This document shows, in pieces, positions 41,501 through 53,400 of a stretch of 64,000 nt of DNA. The translations under genes were made by a program, and so were the position numbers. The notes below the pieces were generated by a model. It did not search any database. It was not told the DNA's origin and was given only the letters and a program-made list of their open reading frames with translations. Position 1 is the stretch's first letter; the number at the start of each line of letters is the position of its first letter. The stretch comes from Callorhinus ursinus. Taxonomy: Eukaryota > Chordata > Mammalia > Carnivora > Otariidae. Location: contig NW_020313288.1 of the NCBI RefSeq assembly GCF_003265705.1, forward strand, positions 748,839-812,838, given 5' to 3'.

Positions 41501-44500
41501 CAGATGCGTCCTCTGACAAGACAAGTCCTCTGAGAAAAGGAGACCGGTCCCAGGGGCCTTAATGGGGTGGCTCCCTGACATTCTCCAGGGCCTGTGAGCC
41601 CGGCATGGCTCCTGGCAAGCCGTTGGGTGAGGTGGCCCAGGGGTGGACCAGCCTTGCACTCACTGTCACTTTTGTCTCTCACCTTCAACACCCCCCTGGT
41701 CTTTCATTATCAGCACCTGGCCTGGAGCCAGCACTTTCTGCAACTCCCTGGCTCCTCCTCGTCCAAGCTGCCTTATAACCTTGGTGGTTGAACCGGGCTT
41801 CGGCATTTCTGTTTTAACTTGGAAACATTTCCCTGGTTCTCCAGGCTCATGGCCACTGAGGTTCAGACCTAGAGTCTTCCCCTGCCCTTGACCCTCTCAG
41901 CTTTGCTGCTGCCCCCACCTCTACCCCCTAGGCAGGCTTGCTTTTTATCTTTTGTCTTGTGCTTGTAGAGGAAAAGAGCAGTGGATTCCGGTTGAAGCCA
42001 CCAACATTGATCCACGGCCAGGCACCCAGTGCAGGTAGGTGCCCGCCTTTAAGGAGGAAAGTGGAAGGGCTGTCTCACACCCTTCCTGCCTCTGCAGCAT
42101 CTGTTTGCACAGCTGCCTTAGGCAGCCCAGCCGGCATGCTTCAGGCTCAGTCTGCTCTCTTAGGTCATCTCGGTTACCTGGCACATGAGCACCGAAAAGC
42201 CACTTTAAGGAGCCCATCAGACCAAGGAAATTCTCCCCTCTGTGAGCCCTCCACCACCCTGAGGAGGGGGGGTGGGTGGTGAGGGAGCAGACTTGGCTTG
42301 GTGTGGGGCTCTGTGCCCAGCGATAGCTCAGCTGGTTCAGGCTGTCTCCAGAGCATTCCAGCCCCGGCGTGCCACAGAGTAAGCCTGAGCACAGGGGCCA
42401 TGATCCAGTGGCGTGCCGCTGGGGAGCAGGGCCTGGCAGTGGTGCAGAGTTGGAAGCGTTCTCTCGTGCTTCTTGCCCAATTTGTGTTTGGCAGATGGAT
42501 TTTCTCAGCGTGGCACTTTGAAAAGCAGGTGCAAAGGGTATTTTTATGTGAGCCCGAGCAGAGTCCTAAACTCGGAGGGGCTGCCTGTGGCTCTGTGCTT
42601 TCCCTGCACCATCTGTCCTTGATCCTTGAGCCCAGCACTTGAGGACAGCCGTCCCTTGGTTCCCCCTATAGCATTACTGTACTCAATGAATTAATTTCCA
42701 GAAAGCCCCTGAGAGCCCGTACGGGGCTGTGTGTTTCTGCCTACTGTGTCCGAGGGCCGCAGGCAAGCCAACCTCTGTTCTCAGGTCTGCCGAGCCAGAA
42801 GCCCAAGGAGCAACAGCGGAGTGTGCTTCGCCCGGCAGTGTTACAAGCCCCACAGCCAAAGGCACTCTCACAGACCGGTAAGAAATGGCCCTGGTGCCCA
42901 GGCTCGCACGGCAGGGTGTAGAGTCTTCCTGAAGTTGGCCCGGGATAGCTGTGTCTCGACACAGGTGACTTTGGCCATATCTGCTGAATGCACTCAGAAA
43001 TAGAGTGCTGGGGGGGGCGCCTGGGTGGGTGTCTGCCTTCGGCTCAGGTCATGTTCCCAGCATCCTGGGGTCGAGTCCTGCATCGGGCTCCCCGCTCAGC
43101 GGGAAGCCTGCTTCTCCCTCTCCCACTCCCCCTGCTGTGTTCCCTCTCTCCTTGTCTCTCTCTCTCTCTCTCTCTCTCTGTCACATAAATAAATAAAATC
43201 TTTAAAAAAAAAGAAAAAGAAAGAAAGAAATAGAGTGCTGGGGAAGTAATCCTTTAAGTCCCCATTGAGCCCAGGGAAGACAGCAGGCCAAGGTGACCAC
43301 CATGCTTTCTGCACACGCTGGCTTCATAAAAGCTGGCTCCCTCCAGAGTGTCTCCAGTCCATCCCAGCACGTTTGCAGGCAAAACTCAGCCCTCTGTGTC
43401 TGAGAGACTTGAAGGGTCATTTTGGTTATGTGCGCAGTTTCATCTGGTCTGCCACCCGTAAGACCTCTGACTCTTAAACCATATTTCCATGATCTCTGCA
43501 CAGGTCATGGTGTTCAGTTGACCCTTAATTTCTTAGTATTAATGACCTTTTCTTGTCTTCCTCTTTGTCTCTCCCTGTAATTCAAAAATCTTCATCAGAA
43601 GCAATCCAACATCCCACATGAGGGAAATAGTATTTCTAAAGAGTTTCAACAGGAAAGCTTTTTTATAAGCTATGCCACCCAGTCAGCCAGATTTAAAGCT
43701 GTGCGCATCATGTGATCTCAACTATTCATAGGGCGAAGTGCAGAGAATCAAGATGTTATGAGTAAAAGTGTGTTTTATAAAACTCATAATTGCTCCTTAT
43801 TTAATATATATTCTTTTTCTCTTTTTTACCTTAGTTAGCAGTATCCTTCTAAAGTACACTGAAAAGTCATACAGTTCTTTGTGGAATAAGCAGCAAGATT
43901 GTCTCACTTCTGTGAGGTTTTAGTTCTGGGCTCGCTTGGGTTTTTTTAATGGAAGAATTTGTGATTTTCAGTAATGATACCAGCTCCTTTTCTTGAAAAA
44001 GGAGAAATGACACAGTTGGTCCCAGCTGTGGGGGGGCAGCCGAGGTCCCGCCCTGAGCCCGCGACCACCCGCTGTGCTCTTATCCCGGCAGCTGCCAGCA
44101 GCGGCACCAACGGGGTCAGCGTCCCGGCAGACCGCACGGGGGCCGCGACAGCGACATCGGCCGACAGCCCTGCACGCAGAAGTCCGTCCGATGAGGCGCG
44201 AGCACTTGAGGTGTGTCTGCTGGGCAGGGAGCACGTGAAACTTCTCGGAGCTTCGCTGAGCGTGTGGACAGTTACCTGCTCCGAGCGGTGCCAGCGTGGG
44301 CCCGTGCTAAGGCTTTCTGGATTTGCTCAGCGGTGCGCGTGCACAGCGGCAGCCGATGTCCGTAGTTGCTAGAATGCCAAGGATGGTCTGTCCGCCGTTC
44401 CAGACTGCTGCACTGCCCGGGCCTAGCACCTCCCCACTGCAGGGGGGCAGGGGGGGCGGGGGGGGCTGGCGTGCCCACGGGCACTCTGCCCGCTGGCCTC

Positions 44501-47500
44501 GGGGACGTCCCTAGGGCCAGAGGAATGGCTGTCATTGATGAGGGCTTGTGCCGTTTTATATGGAGAGATGTCTCGCCTCCCTGCTTCCACGCCTGAACAG
44601 CTCGGGGATTCATGTATGTGGGCCCGTTCTAACCGAAGAAAGCTGCCTGGGGGTCAGCTCAGAAATTTTTTTTTTTTTTGAGCAAAGTCTAGGGTTCTGA
44701 GATTACTTAGGCCAAGAGCATGTGTTTGCTAGCAGTATTGCCCAGGAGCTGAAAAGTGAGGGGCATGTTCTGAAGAGCCTGCGTTTGCGGGTGGCAGAGG
44801 CAGATTTGACATGCGAGTCGCAGCACCACACCAAGGCTTCCGGACACAAAGCCGGGTTGCATGTGTGTGTTTATTTCTACTTGGCCGTTTTGGCAGCTAA
44901 GCTGCTGCCTGAGGTTCTATACCCTCCACCTCCCCCACACCCCCCCAGAGATGTTGGAGTACACATGGTAGAAATGACTGGCTACAATTCATTTTTAGAA
45001 CATCCCTGAGCCCACCACCCCCCCCCCACCCCCCACCCTGACCTTCAAACCAGTTAGCAGAATTAAAATTAGGAACCATCTCTGCAGCCTGCTGCTGCTG
45101 GGAAACTTGGGTAGCTAGGGAGGCCGAGAAGCAGCCCAGCCCTGCCGCCTCCAGCGTCCCTGGTGATGTGAGGGCAGGCCAGACCTGGGCAGCAGCAGCT
45201 GCCCGGGAACCGGTGCCACAGGAGACCCGGCGAGCAGATGGAATGGCGGGAGATGGCCCATCTCGCTTCTCGGGGCTAACCTGTCACTTCTTTTCAGTTG
45301 TCGTCTTGTTTGTGTTTCTAACTAGGAGAAAGAGCCCCAGAAAAATGAGTCTAGCGATACTTGTGAGGAGGAAAACTGTGAGAAAAAAGAGCAAGTTGCA
45401 CAGCAGGCGTTTGTGTTCGGGCAGAACCTGAGGGACAGAGTCAAGGTGTGTGATCAGGGGCCTGGATGAGCGCTGGCACTCATGAGTCGGTCTGTTCTGC
45501 CTGCTCCAGGTTCAACAACGGGAACTCCGCTTTTCCTTACAAAGGGCGGGGAGGTGGAGGCAGAGAATGTGCCTGTGGGCTCCTGTGGCTCGTGGTGCTT
45601 CCAGTGGCTTCTTGTTTTGCATGCCCTCCATGCTGCACTGCTCCCGCTCCCGGCACACTCCCTGGCAGGCTCCCTCGTTCTCCCGGGCGCGGGGGACAGG
45701 GAGGCAACTGAGCATGGCGAGAACCAACATTTTCGTAGCAAAGGAGACAACACGATCCGATGCTTTCAGCGTCGCTGGAGAGATTGTTGTTGCCTAACTC
45801 GTGGGCTTCTCTGTCCTGGCACTAAGCAACATTTAGACTGGTTCATTCTTAGTTGTTGGAGGCCTGTCCTGGGTGTTCTGGGATACTGGGCAGCATCTCT
45901 GGCCCCCACCCTCCAGGTGCCAGGAGTATCCCCCGCCCCCCGTTGTGACAACCAAAAGTGTCCCTTAATAGTGCTGAGGGTTCCCTTTGGGACCAAGTCA
46001 CCCTTAATTGAGAATTATTACCTTATATTTTTAAGGTAGGGCAGGTGGGAAAAGAGTTTTTCTGTCCCACCAGAGGCAATAGCCTCTGTTCCCTCCTGGC
46101 TGCCCTCAAGGGCTGTTGGTGTAGTCTGGGGACTTTGAGTCAGCGGGGAGAGCATCTGGCAGTGGCGGGGAGTCTGGGCTCTGGACCCCGTGCGCTGGCG
46201 GTCTGGGAGACCAGAATGGGGCAGCACTACCTTTCCAGCCACTGGGATGGAGCGTCCCTCTGTGCCATTTCCAGCAGCTCGTCTGGCAGGAGCTCCTTTA
46301 AAAGCCTGAGAGATAGCATCAGTGGCTGCATCTGGGGACATCTGTGGTTGTCACAACCAGGGTGTAGGTACTACTGCTCTCCAGTGGGTGGAAGCCGGGG
46401 ATGCTGCCCAACACCCCGCGGTGTCAGGGCGGCTTCCCCACAGAGAATGATCCAGCCCCGATGTCAGTGATGCTGAGGGGGAGAAACCCTGAAAAAGGGG
46501 AATGAAAGTCTCTCCGGCACGTAGAAAACATCAGGCTGTGCCATTTGTTTTCTTCTTTGGTGCTGACTGTTCAACAGAAACACAAATCCCCAGGGGTGAA
46601 AAATAGGCATTGCTCTTGCATGGCTTTAGCCAAAGTAATGAGTCCCTTGGGGGCTGGCTCACTCCAGGGAGGAGGAAACAAGAGAAGGAAGAGCCTTGAG
46701 ATCTCCCGGTGCTGGGGAGCAGGGGCCTGGCCTGGGCCATCAGGTTGATTCTGTTCCTAGAGTTTAGGGGGACAGCTGCCTTGAAATTGGGATGGGGGCC
46801 ACGTCTTAAGGAGGCACAGGGCTCACGTGATCTGTGGTTTCACAGTTACATGCCAGCTTCTCGGTGGGGGCGACTTCTTGGCACCCCGAGCCTCTGCTTT
46901 CTCACTCATAGGACGAGGTGAATGATACCCACCTCTCAGGGTTCGATGATAAAGATTTAACAGAGCTGGCGCGGCAGTCAGCTGGCATAAAAGAAGCCCT
47001 CGAGAAACAATGCTTTTATTATATTTATAATAAACCCCTTAAAATATCGGATCTGGAAGCATTCTGTGACCTCTCATTACAGAGTATTGGTGGAAAGGGC
47101 AATAAGATGCCAACCTGAGAGTTTTGTTGTTGTTTTTTTAACAAGGTAGAAAAAGTTTCCTGATGCCTTATGAACTGTTTTTCTATCTTAACTGTTAAAT
47201 GGTGAAGTTGATTACAGGCCCCCCCCCACCTCTGTGTGTGTACACACACACACGCACGCACGCACGCACGCACGCTGTGCCATATGGCCTAGGGGTACAG
47301 ACAGGCTGAGCTATAAAGGTCCTGAACAGGCGGTTGTCTGAGCAGTAAGTGTTGCCTCTCTGTTTCCCAGTTAACAAATGAGAACACTGAAGTAGCTGAC
47401 ATGGAGAACGCTGGACACCCCAGTTCAGAAACGCCAACTGCGACCAACTATTTCCTTCAGTATATCAGCTCCAGGTGTGTGTCTTGGGCCTGGTGCCTAG

Positions 47501-50411
47501 CCTCAGAGCAGCCCAGGGTTGTCCCATCGCTTTGAGCTTGGGGCCCGGGGAGGAGGCAGCAGCTGGACCAGGAGCCAGCCTGGTCCTTCGCCGGGGTGGG
47601 GGTGGGAGGCAGCAGATTTCACCAGAACCCTGGATACCCCCTGGCTCCTCGCTTTATTCCCACTCTGGGCACAGCTGTGGAGTGGCCAGGATGGTGTGCT
47701 TCAACAGACAGACAAGGCAGGACCCAAGTTCTGCTTGGCCCCAGAGTGACCTCTGTCACTCAGATCTCATGCCCAGAGCAGAACCCAGTGGGCCAGTGGC
47801 TGCTTGGCTGCTTCCTGTTACCTGTCAGGTTCCGGCCTGTGGGGATCCCTTACCCTGGATTTGGGCTCGCCGGTGGTCAACACTGCTGGTGCTCACTAAT
47901 GGCCTGGGTGCCCCATGGATATTTCAGAGAGAAAGTGTGTCCCTGCCTAGGAGACAGGCCAGTAGAGTGCATAGAACTGGGCGTGGACTTCAGAGAGGCC
48001 TGGCATGAATGGTGGTGACCTCACACTTGGCTCCCTGGACCCTGATTAGCAAAGTGCATTGGATATTGTTTTAAAGACACATTTTTTGCACTGCAGCATT
48101 TCCCAAATTGGAATTAGAGCTGTGACATCTTAAACTGGACGAAATGTGATGGTGACAGCAGCTCTGAGGCCATCCAGTGTTACCTGCCAATGGCCCAGGG
48201 GTGGGCAGTGTCCCCTCCTTTGTGCAGGCCAGGGACTGGTGGGTTCTTTCGGGGAAGCAGGTGGTACCTGGTCTGACCTCTGTGATCAGCCTCTCTGAGG
48301 CGCTGTCCTCATGCACTCCGATGGTGACACCCACCTCGAGGAGGTCGGGGATGACAGGTGGCTGTCAGGCATGTCATGTAGTGCCCACCCACATGCAGTG
48401 GGCCCCTGGCTCTGAGGCTTGTGAGCACCTGTCCCTGGTGTGCCAGGCCCATCCCCCACAGGGGAGGCTGAGCAGTGCCCACAGCTATGCTTTCTGCCTT
48501 ACCCACTCTGACCGTTCACATGTGTGTGCAGCTCATGCAAGTTTGCCCACTGCCTTCCCCGCTCCCACGGGGTGCCCACACCCACAGCATGCCTTCTCTT
48601 CAGTTTAGACAACTCGACCAATAGTGCCGACACCGCCAGCAACAAATTCGTGTTTGGCCAGAACATGAGCGAGCGTGTGCTGGTGAGTGGCCCCTGTGGG
48701 GACTGTTTTTTCTGGGGCCCCAGGGCAAGGGACATGTGAATATGGCTGCCACCTTGTCTCCTATAAAGTGGGGATGCTTCCAGTTGCAAGAGAAAGAAGA
48801 CCCAGCTCAGACTTGGGGGCAGCGTTGTTGCACCAGGAGGCTCTCTAGGAGCTGGTGTTCGAGCTTCCTGCCGTTCTTCTCTGCCAGCTAGCTTAGCCTC
48901 ATCCTAGGACAGGCTTCCCCTTAAGTCAGGGGCCATGCTTCCTCCTGGCTGAGGCCAGCTGCAATGATAATCATCTGACAGGAATCCTGAGCCTCCTCCG
49001 GAGCCAAGGGAGTTCGACACACCTGTCCCTGACCATGAGGCTGCAGCATGGAGGGGGCTTTGGGGAGGTGGCCTTGGAGGGGCCCCTGCAGTGTCCCAGG
49101 TGTTTCCTGCACGCACCATGACCACACTATCTCCTCTCCCAGAAAGCCTGGCCAGCTTGAGATGGGGTTCTAGAATTGTTTACCTGCTTCCTTATTTTTG
49201 TTCCTTTTCTTTCCTTGTCAAATGCGTAGGATCCCACTGTGTCCGTTGTGAGTGTGGTTAAGGAGCTGTTTCATCCCACTTCATTATTTCTGTCTTTGTC
49301 TCAGTCTACGTTACATTAAGGAGCTTCCTGCTGCTTTTCTCGAGCATCAATACTGTCCTTTTCCTGTTACAACGAATTGGTCCAAGAGCTGCCTCACACA
49401 GAGATAAACAGCTGGTGGCACGCATCTCCCCGAGATGTCAGGGGAGGCCCCACTTGGGGACTCGGAGGGCAGTTTGTCTAGAGCAGAGAAGGGTGGATTT
49501 GGGAGGGCCAAGCTGCCTGCATCGTGAGGGCGCTTTTCTGTAGGTTTTACCAGCACATGATGCTCGAGGATCATTGTGTGGAGACAGGGCCCCAGGCTGG
49601 AACGCACCCCCTGCGGAGGGGTTGTCTAGTCTCATCTGCCGGGTCTGGGTGGGTCCCCAAAGCTGTGAAGGAAAGGCCATCTGCAGAAAAAAGCCTTCTG
49701 CCCGGGAGACAGTGCCGAGAGCCACCATCCCAGCAGAGGGGCTTCCTGTTCCGCGGCGGCCGGCCCACCAGGAGCACTCCAACATGCTCTCCTCCCCGTG
49801 TGCTTCCGTCTCCCTGCAGAGCCCACCTAAATTAAATGAAGTCAGTTCAGATGCCACCAGGGAAAACGCAGCTGCTGAGTCCGGGTCCGAGTCCTCATCC
49901 CAGGAGGCCACCCCCGAGAAAGGTATGCTGCGGTCCCACCACCTCGTGGGAAGGGTACCAGGTGACGGGCACTGTCCATCCACACCCCCGCCCAGGAGGG
50001 ACATGGGCCCCAGCTCATGGCAGCCACCGGGGCAGAATTGGAAAGCCAGGGGTGCTGGTTTTCAGCAAGCAGAGAGGGGACGTGTTCATCCTAAAACAGA
50101 GAGGCCGTGGCGCTTCAGGATGACTCTGGGGTTAGGCTTGTTGAGGTGGCTGTCCCTCTCTTCCTTCTTGCCCTGAGGTGGGGGAAGGGAGTTTCTCTTC
50201 GGTGCTCTGTGGGAGGACTCCCTTTGCTGTCCTCCTGTCCTCTACCGAATGAATGGCAGTGGGAGATCTGGAGCCACGCTGGCTACTAGCTCCCAGATGG
50301 TCTCCCCACAGCATCCAGGGCCAGATCGCTGTTATGTTTGGGGTCCGTTCCATGTCCCAGGAGCCGGCACCCTTGAAGCAGAGCCAACCCTTTTGTTCTG
50401 TCTCCTGTGAG

Positions 50412-50451
<40 letters not shown>

Positions 50452-53400
50452 CGGCAAATAAATAGTCAATGTCGTTTAGCTAATAACATTTCAGAGTCCC
50501 TGGCCGAGTCGGCAGCCGCCTACACCAAGGCAACAGCACGGAAGTGTTTGTTGGAAAAAGTGGAAGTCATCACCGGGGAGGAGGCGGAGAGCAACGTGTT
50601 ACAGGTGAGGCGGGCCTGGCCCGGGGGCATCTGGCTCCAGTGGGCCTCCTGGCCCTTAGGTGGTGGTGTGAGAGGCCAGCCGTAGCCCCCAGCCTCTCTG
50701 TGCGCCACCCTCCGGGACCTTGTGGCAAGGCTTCTAGAGTTCAGTGAGCGCTAAGGGACTTCAAGTCTCTTTCTTTTTGAGCAGAAGGATCTGTTTTTGA
50801 GGCATTCTCGATAGTTCGGGGAGAAACTGTTGTAAATGCACCCAGAATGAATGGCTGTGATTGGTCACACTGGCACCCCATGGTATTTTATTAGGGAACC
50901 GGGATTCCGGATGCACCCCAAACTTTGTCCCGCCTTTTCTCTGCGTCCCGGGGCAACACGTCCGCTTCAGTGTGTCTCATTCTGCTTTGCGTTGTTGTGC
51001 GCATGCATGTGTGTCCGTGACCTGCGTGTATAGAGCACTGGGGAGTTTCTGATGTGGCATTTTTAGAAGTACTATTGCTTCTGCCCACTCAGCACTGTTG
51101 TGAAATCTATACAAGAGAAGAGAGTGACTTGGTAAAGAGCCGCACACTCTGAAGGGCCAGGCGTGGTCTCCGCTGCGTATTCTTTTTTTATCTATAGAAC
51201 AGCTTTATTGAGATAGATACACTATGGAATTCACTCTTTAAAGTGTACAGTTCAGTGGTTTTTAGTGGGTTCACGTAGTTATGCTGCTGCCACCACTATC
51301 AGAACAGAACATTTTAGTCCCCAAAAAAGAAACGCCCATCGGCAGTCACCTCTCATGCCCTCCCCGGCCCCCACGAGCCCCCTTCCTGTCGTGGATGAGC
51401 CTGTTCTGGACTTGTCCCCACGTGGACTCACACCCCCTGTGTCCTTCTGTGTCTCATTCCCTCCCTGAGCCTCATGGGCTTGGGGTCCGTTCCCGGGGCA
51501 GTGCCAAGTGATGTGCATGGAGGGACATTCAGGTTTCCAGCTTTTAGCTAGTATGAATCATGCTACCGTGGACATTGTGTACAGGCTCACGTGTGCAGAT
51601 GCGTGTCGTTTCTCTTGGGTAGATCTTTAGGAGTGGGGTGTCTGGGCCGCACAGCGATTCCACATGTAACACTGTGAGGGACATGTTTCCGCGGCAGCCA
51701 TGCCATGTGTCGTTCCCGCCAGCCGCATGTGAGCTGCTGACTGTCCACCAGCTGCCTCCCCACCCCGGCACCTGCTGTTGCCTGGCTTGTGATGCCATCC
51801 TAGCGAGTGCAAGGTGGTATCTCGTGGGTATCTGGTGTTTATCTTCGTTTCCTTCCTGATTCTTTCGTGCTCCTCTGACAATGTAAAACGGAGGTGGAGA
51901 ACAGGACCCAAAACTGGCCAAGGGCTAGATGTGCCCCCTGGGCCATCGTTGGCTGACCCCCACCTAGTAGTTCACCCAGGCTAGATTGAGGCTCCCCGGA
52001 GTTTGTCCACACCAGTGTCCACCCAGCCAGGGCCCCGCTCACCCAGAGGGCCGCCTTGTGTTCCAGATCCAGTGTAAGCTGTTTGTCTTTGACAAGGCCT
52101 CGCAGTCGTGGGTGGAGAGAGGCCGGGGGCTGCTCAGGCTCAACGACATGGCATCGACTGACGACGGGACGCTCCAGTCTCGACTAGGTGAGCTGCAGTG
52201 CGGTGCCTCTGGAGGGGGCCCGGGATGGCACAGAGTTCCCAAGGCCCAGGAGGGCAGGATCCCCACGCAGGTCCCCACTGGAGAGCCCCAGCACCGGCGG
52301 CCTGTAGGCACAGGCCCCATCCCAAGGCTCTCGCTGCCAGCTCTTCTGTGACTCTCCTCTTTGTGAGTGTGACAGTAGATGAAACAACTCAGCAGCTCTT
52401 GGACTTGTTTTCTAATAAAGTGCTGGTGGTTTTGTGGTGGAAAGGGGAAATAAAAAATCAAACGGCCCTATACAGCCTGTGGTCCTTGCCACAGACCTTT
52501 CCCCAGGCTGTTCCAGCTACTCCATGTGCACTTCAGAGGTGGGCCCATTGGGCACAGAGGGCTCGGGGAGTGGACACAGGGAGATCTGGTCAGTTGGAGC
52601 CCAGGACTCCACCCCGCAGCCTCCCTGAGCTGGCCCATGCTGCTCCATCTGGGGCCATCTGGGGGCCCAGGTTGGGGTGGGGAGAAGTGGGCTGGTGGGA
52701 AGACAAGGTGTCACCATGACCACAAGGTCAGGGCACTTGCGGGGAGGATGAGCTCTGATAAACCAGGCAGGCTGACAGCGGCCTTGGGGAGATGTGATAT
52801 GTACTTCCAGAGAAGGAGGAAGGTCTGTACCCTCTTTCTCTCCACCATATGTTGCTCTCAGTCTGTCCTTGTCTCCCTCTTGGGAGCTCTAAGCAGCCAT
52901 TGGGCCTCAACCTTTTTTCTAAGAAAACTGCAGAGTAGGGGCTGGGGCTCGGCCTGTGAGTGGGGCCAATCAGGGGGCATCAACTTCTAGACAGTTGTCA
53001 TGAAGAAAGGGGGCACACAGCCCCCAAATGTCACTCTCTGGCCCTGCCTCCCACCTAATCATCCCCCTTCCGAGGGAGCCACCATCCTGGCATCTCCCCA
53101 TGATGGACGTGGCCATGGGGGAACTGGGTGGTACAGGGCTGGCCCCCAGTGTGAGGGGTGCTGTGGCTCAGCAGGCTGGTGGGCAGCTCATGTGGACCTT
53201 GAGAGAATTGTGGATTTCGCCCTTGTGGTGTTTTCATTCCAGAATGTGTCTGTTCTCATAGCTGGCTGTGGGGTGGGGGTCAGGGGCCAGGGCTGAGTGG
53301 CCTTGTCGGTTGCAGTGATGCGGACCCAGGGCAGCTTGCGACTGATCCTCAATACCAAGCTCTGGGCCCAGATGCAGATTGACAAGGCCAGTGAAAAGAG

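Larger units (their letters stand above)
36668..41968 (+). other. RANBP3: RANBP3 intron 6 (5.3 kb)
   Basis: It holds an old L1-derived segment (about 40398-41062) split by a young antisense Can-SINE, and a possible L1 3' stretch near 37995-38120. A C-run lies near 39149-39161. No gene is seen. Confidence 0.75.
45446..47370 (+). other. RANBP3: RANBP3 intron 10 (1.9 kb)
   Basis: It contains two oppositely oriented MER20 copies, a MIR fragment (about 46890-46985) and a TG/CA/CGCA simple repeat close to the acceptor side. Confidence 0.75.

Noticed and set aside
46918..47118. 66-codon plus-strand frame upstream of RANBP3 exon 11
   Set aside because: Its start lies in MIR sequence and it has no splice sites matching the RANBP3 phase, so it was not accepted as an exon.
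47241..47275. Regular CGCA/CACA units that look array-like
   Set aside because: This is a simple microsatellite, without spacers. CRISPR arrays are not expected in a mammalian genome.
49574..50176. Extended 200-codon frame through RANBP3 exon 13
   Set aside because: The frame is open on both sides of the exon, but clear acceptor and donor sites and homology bound the exon at 49820-49922.
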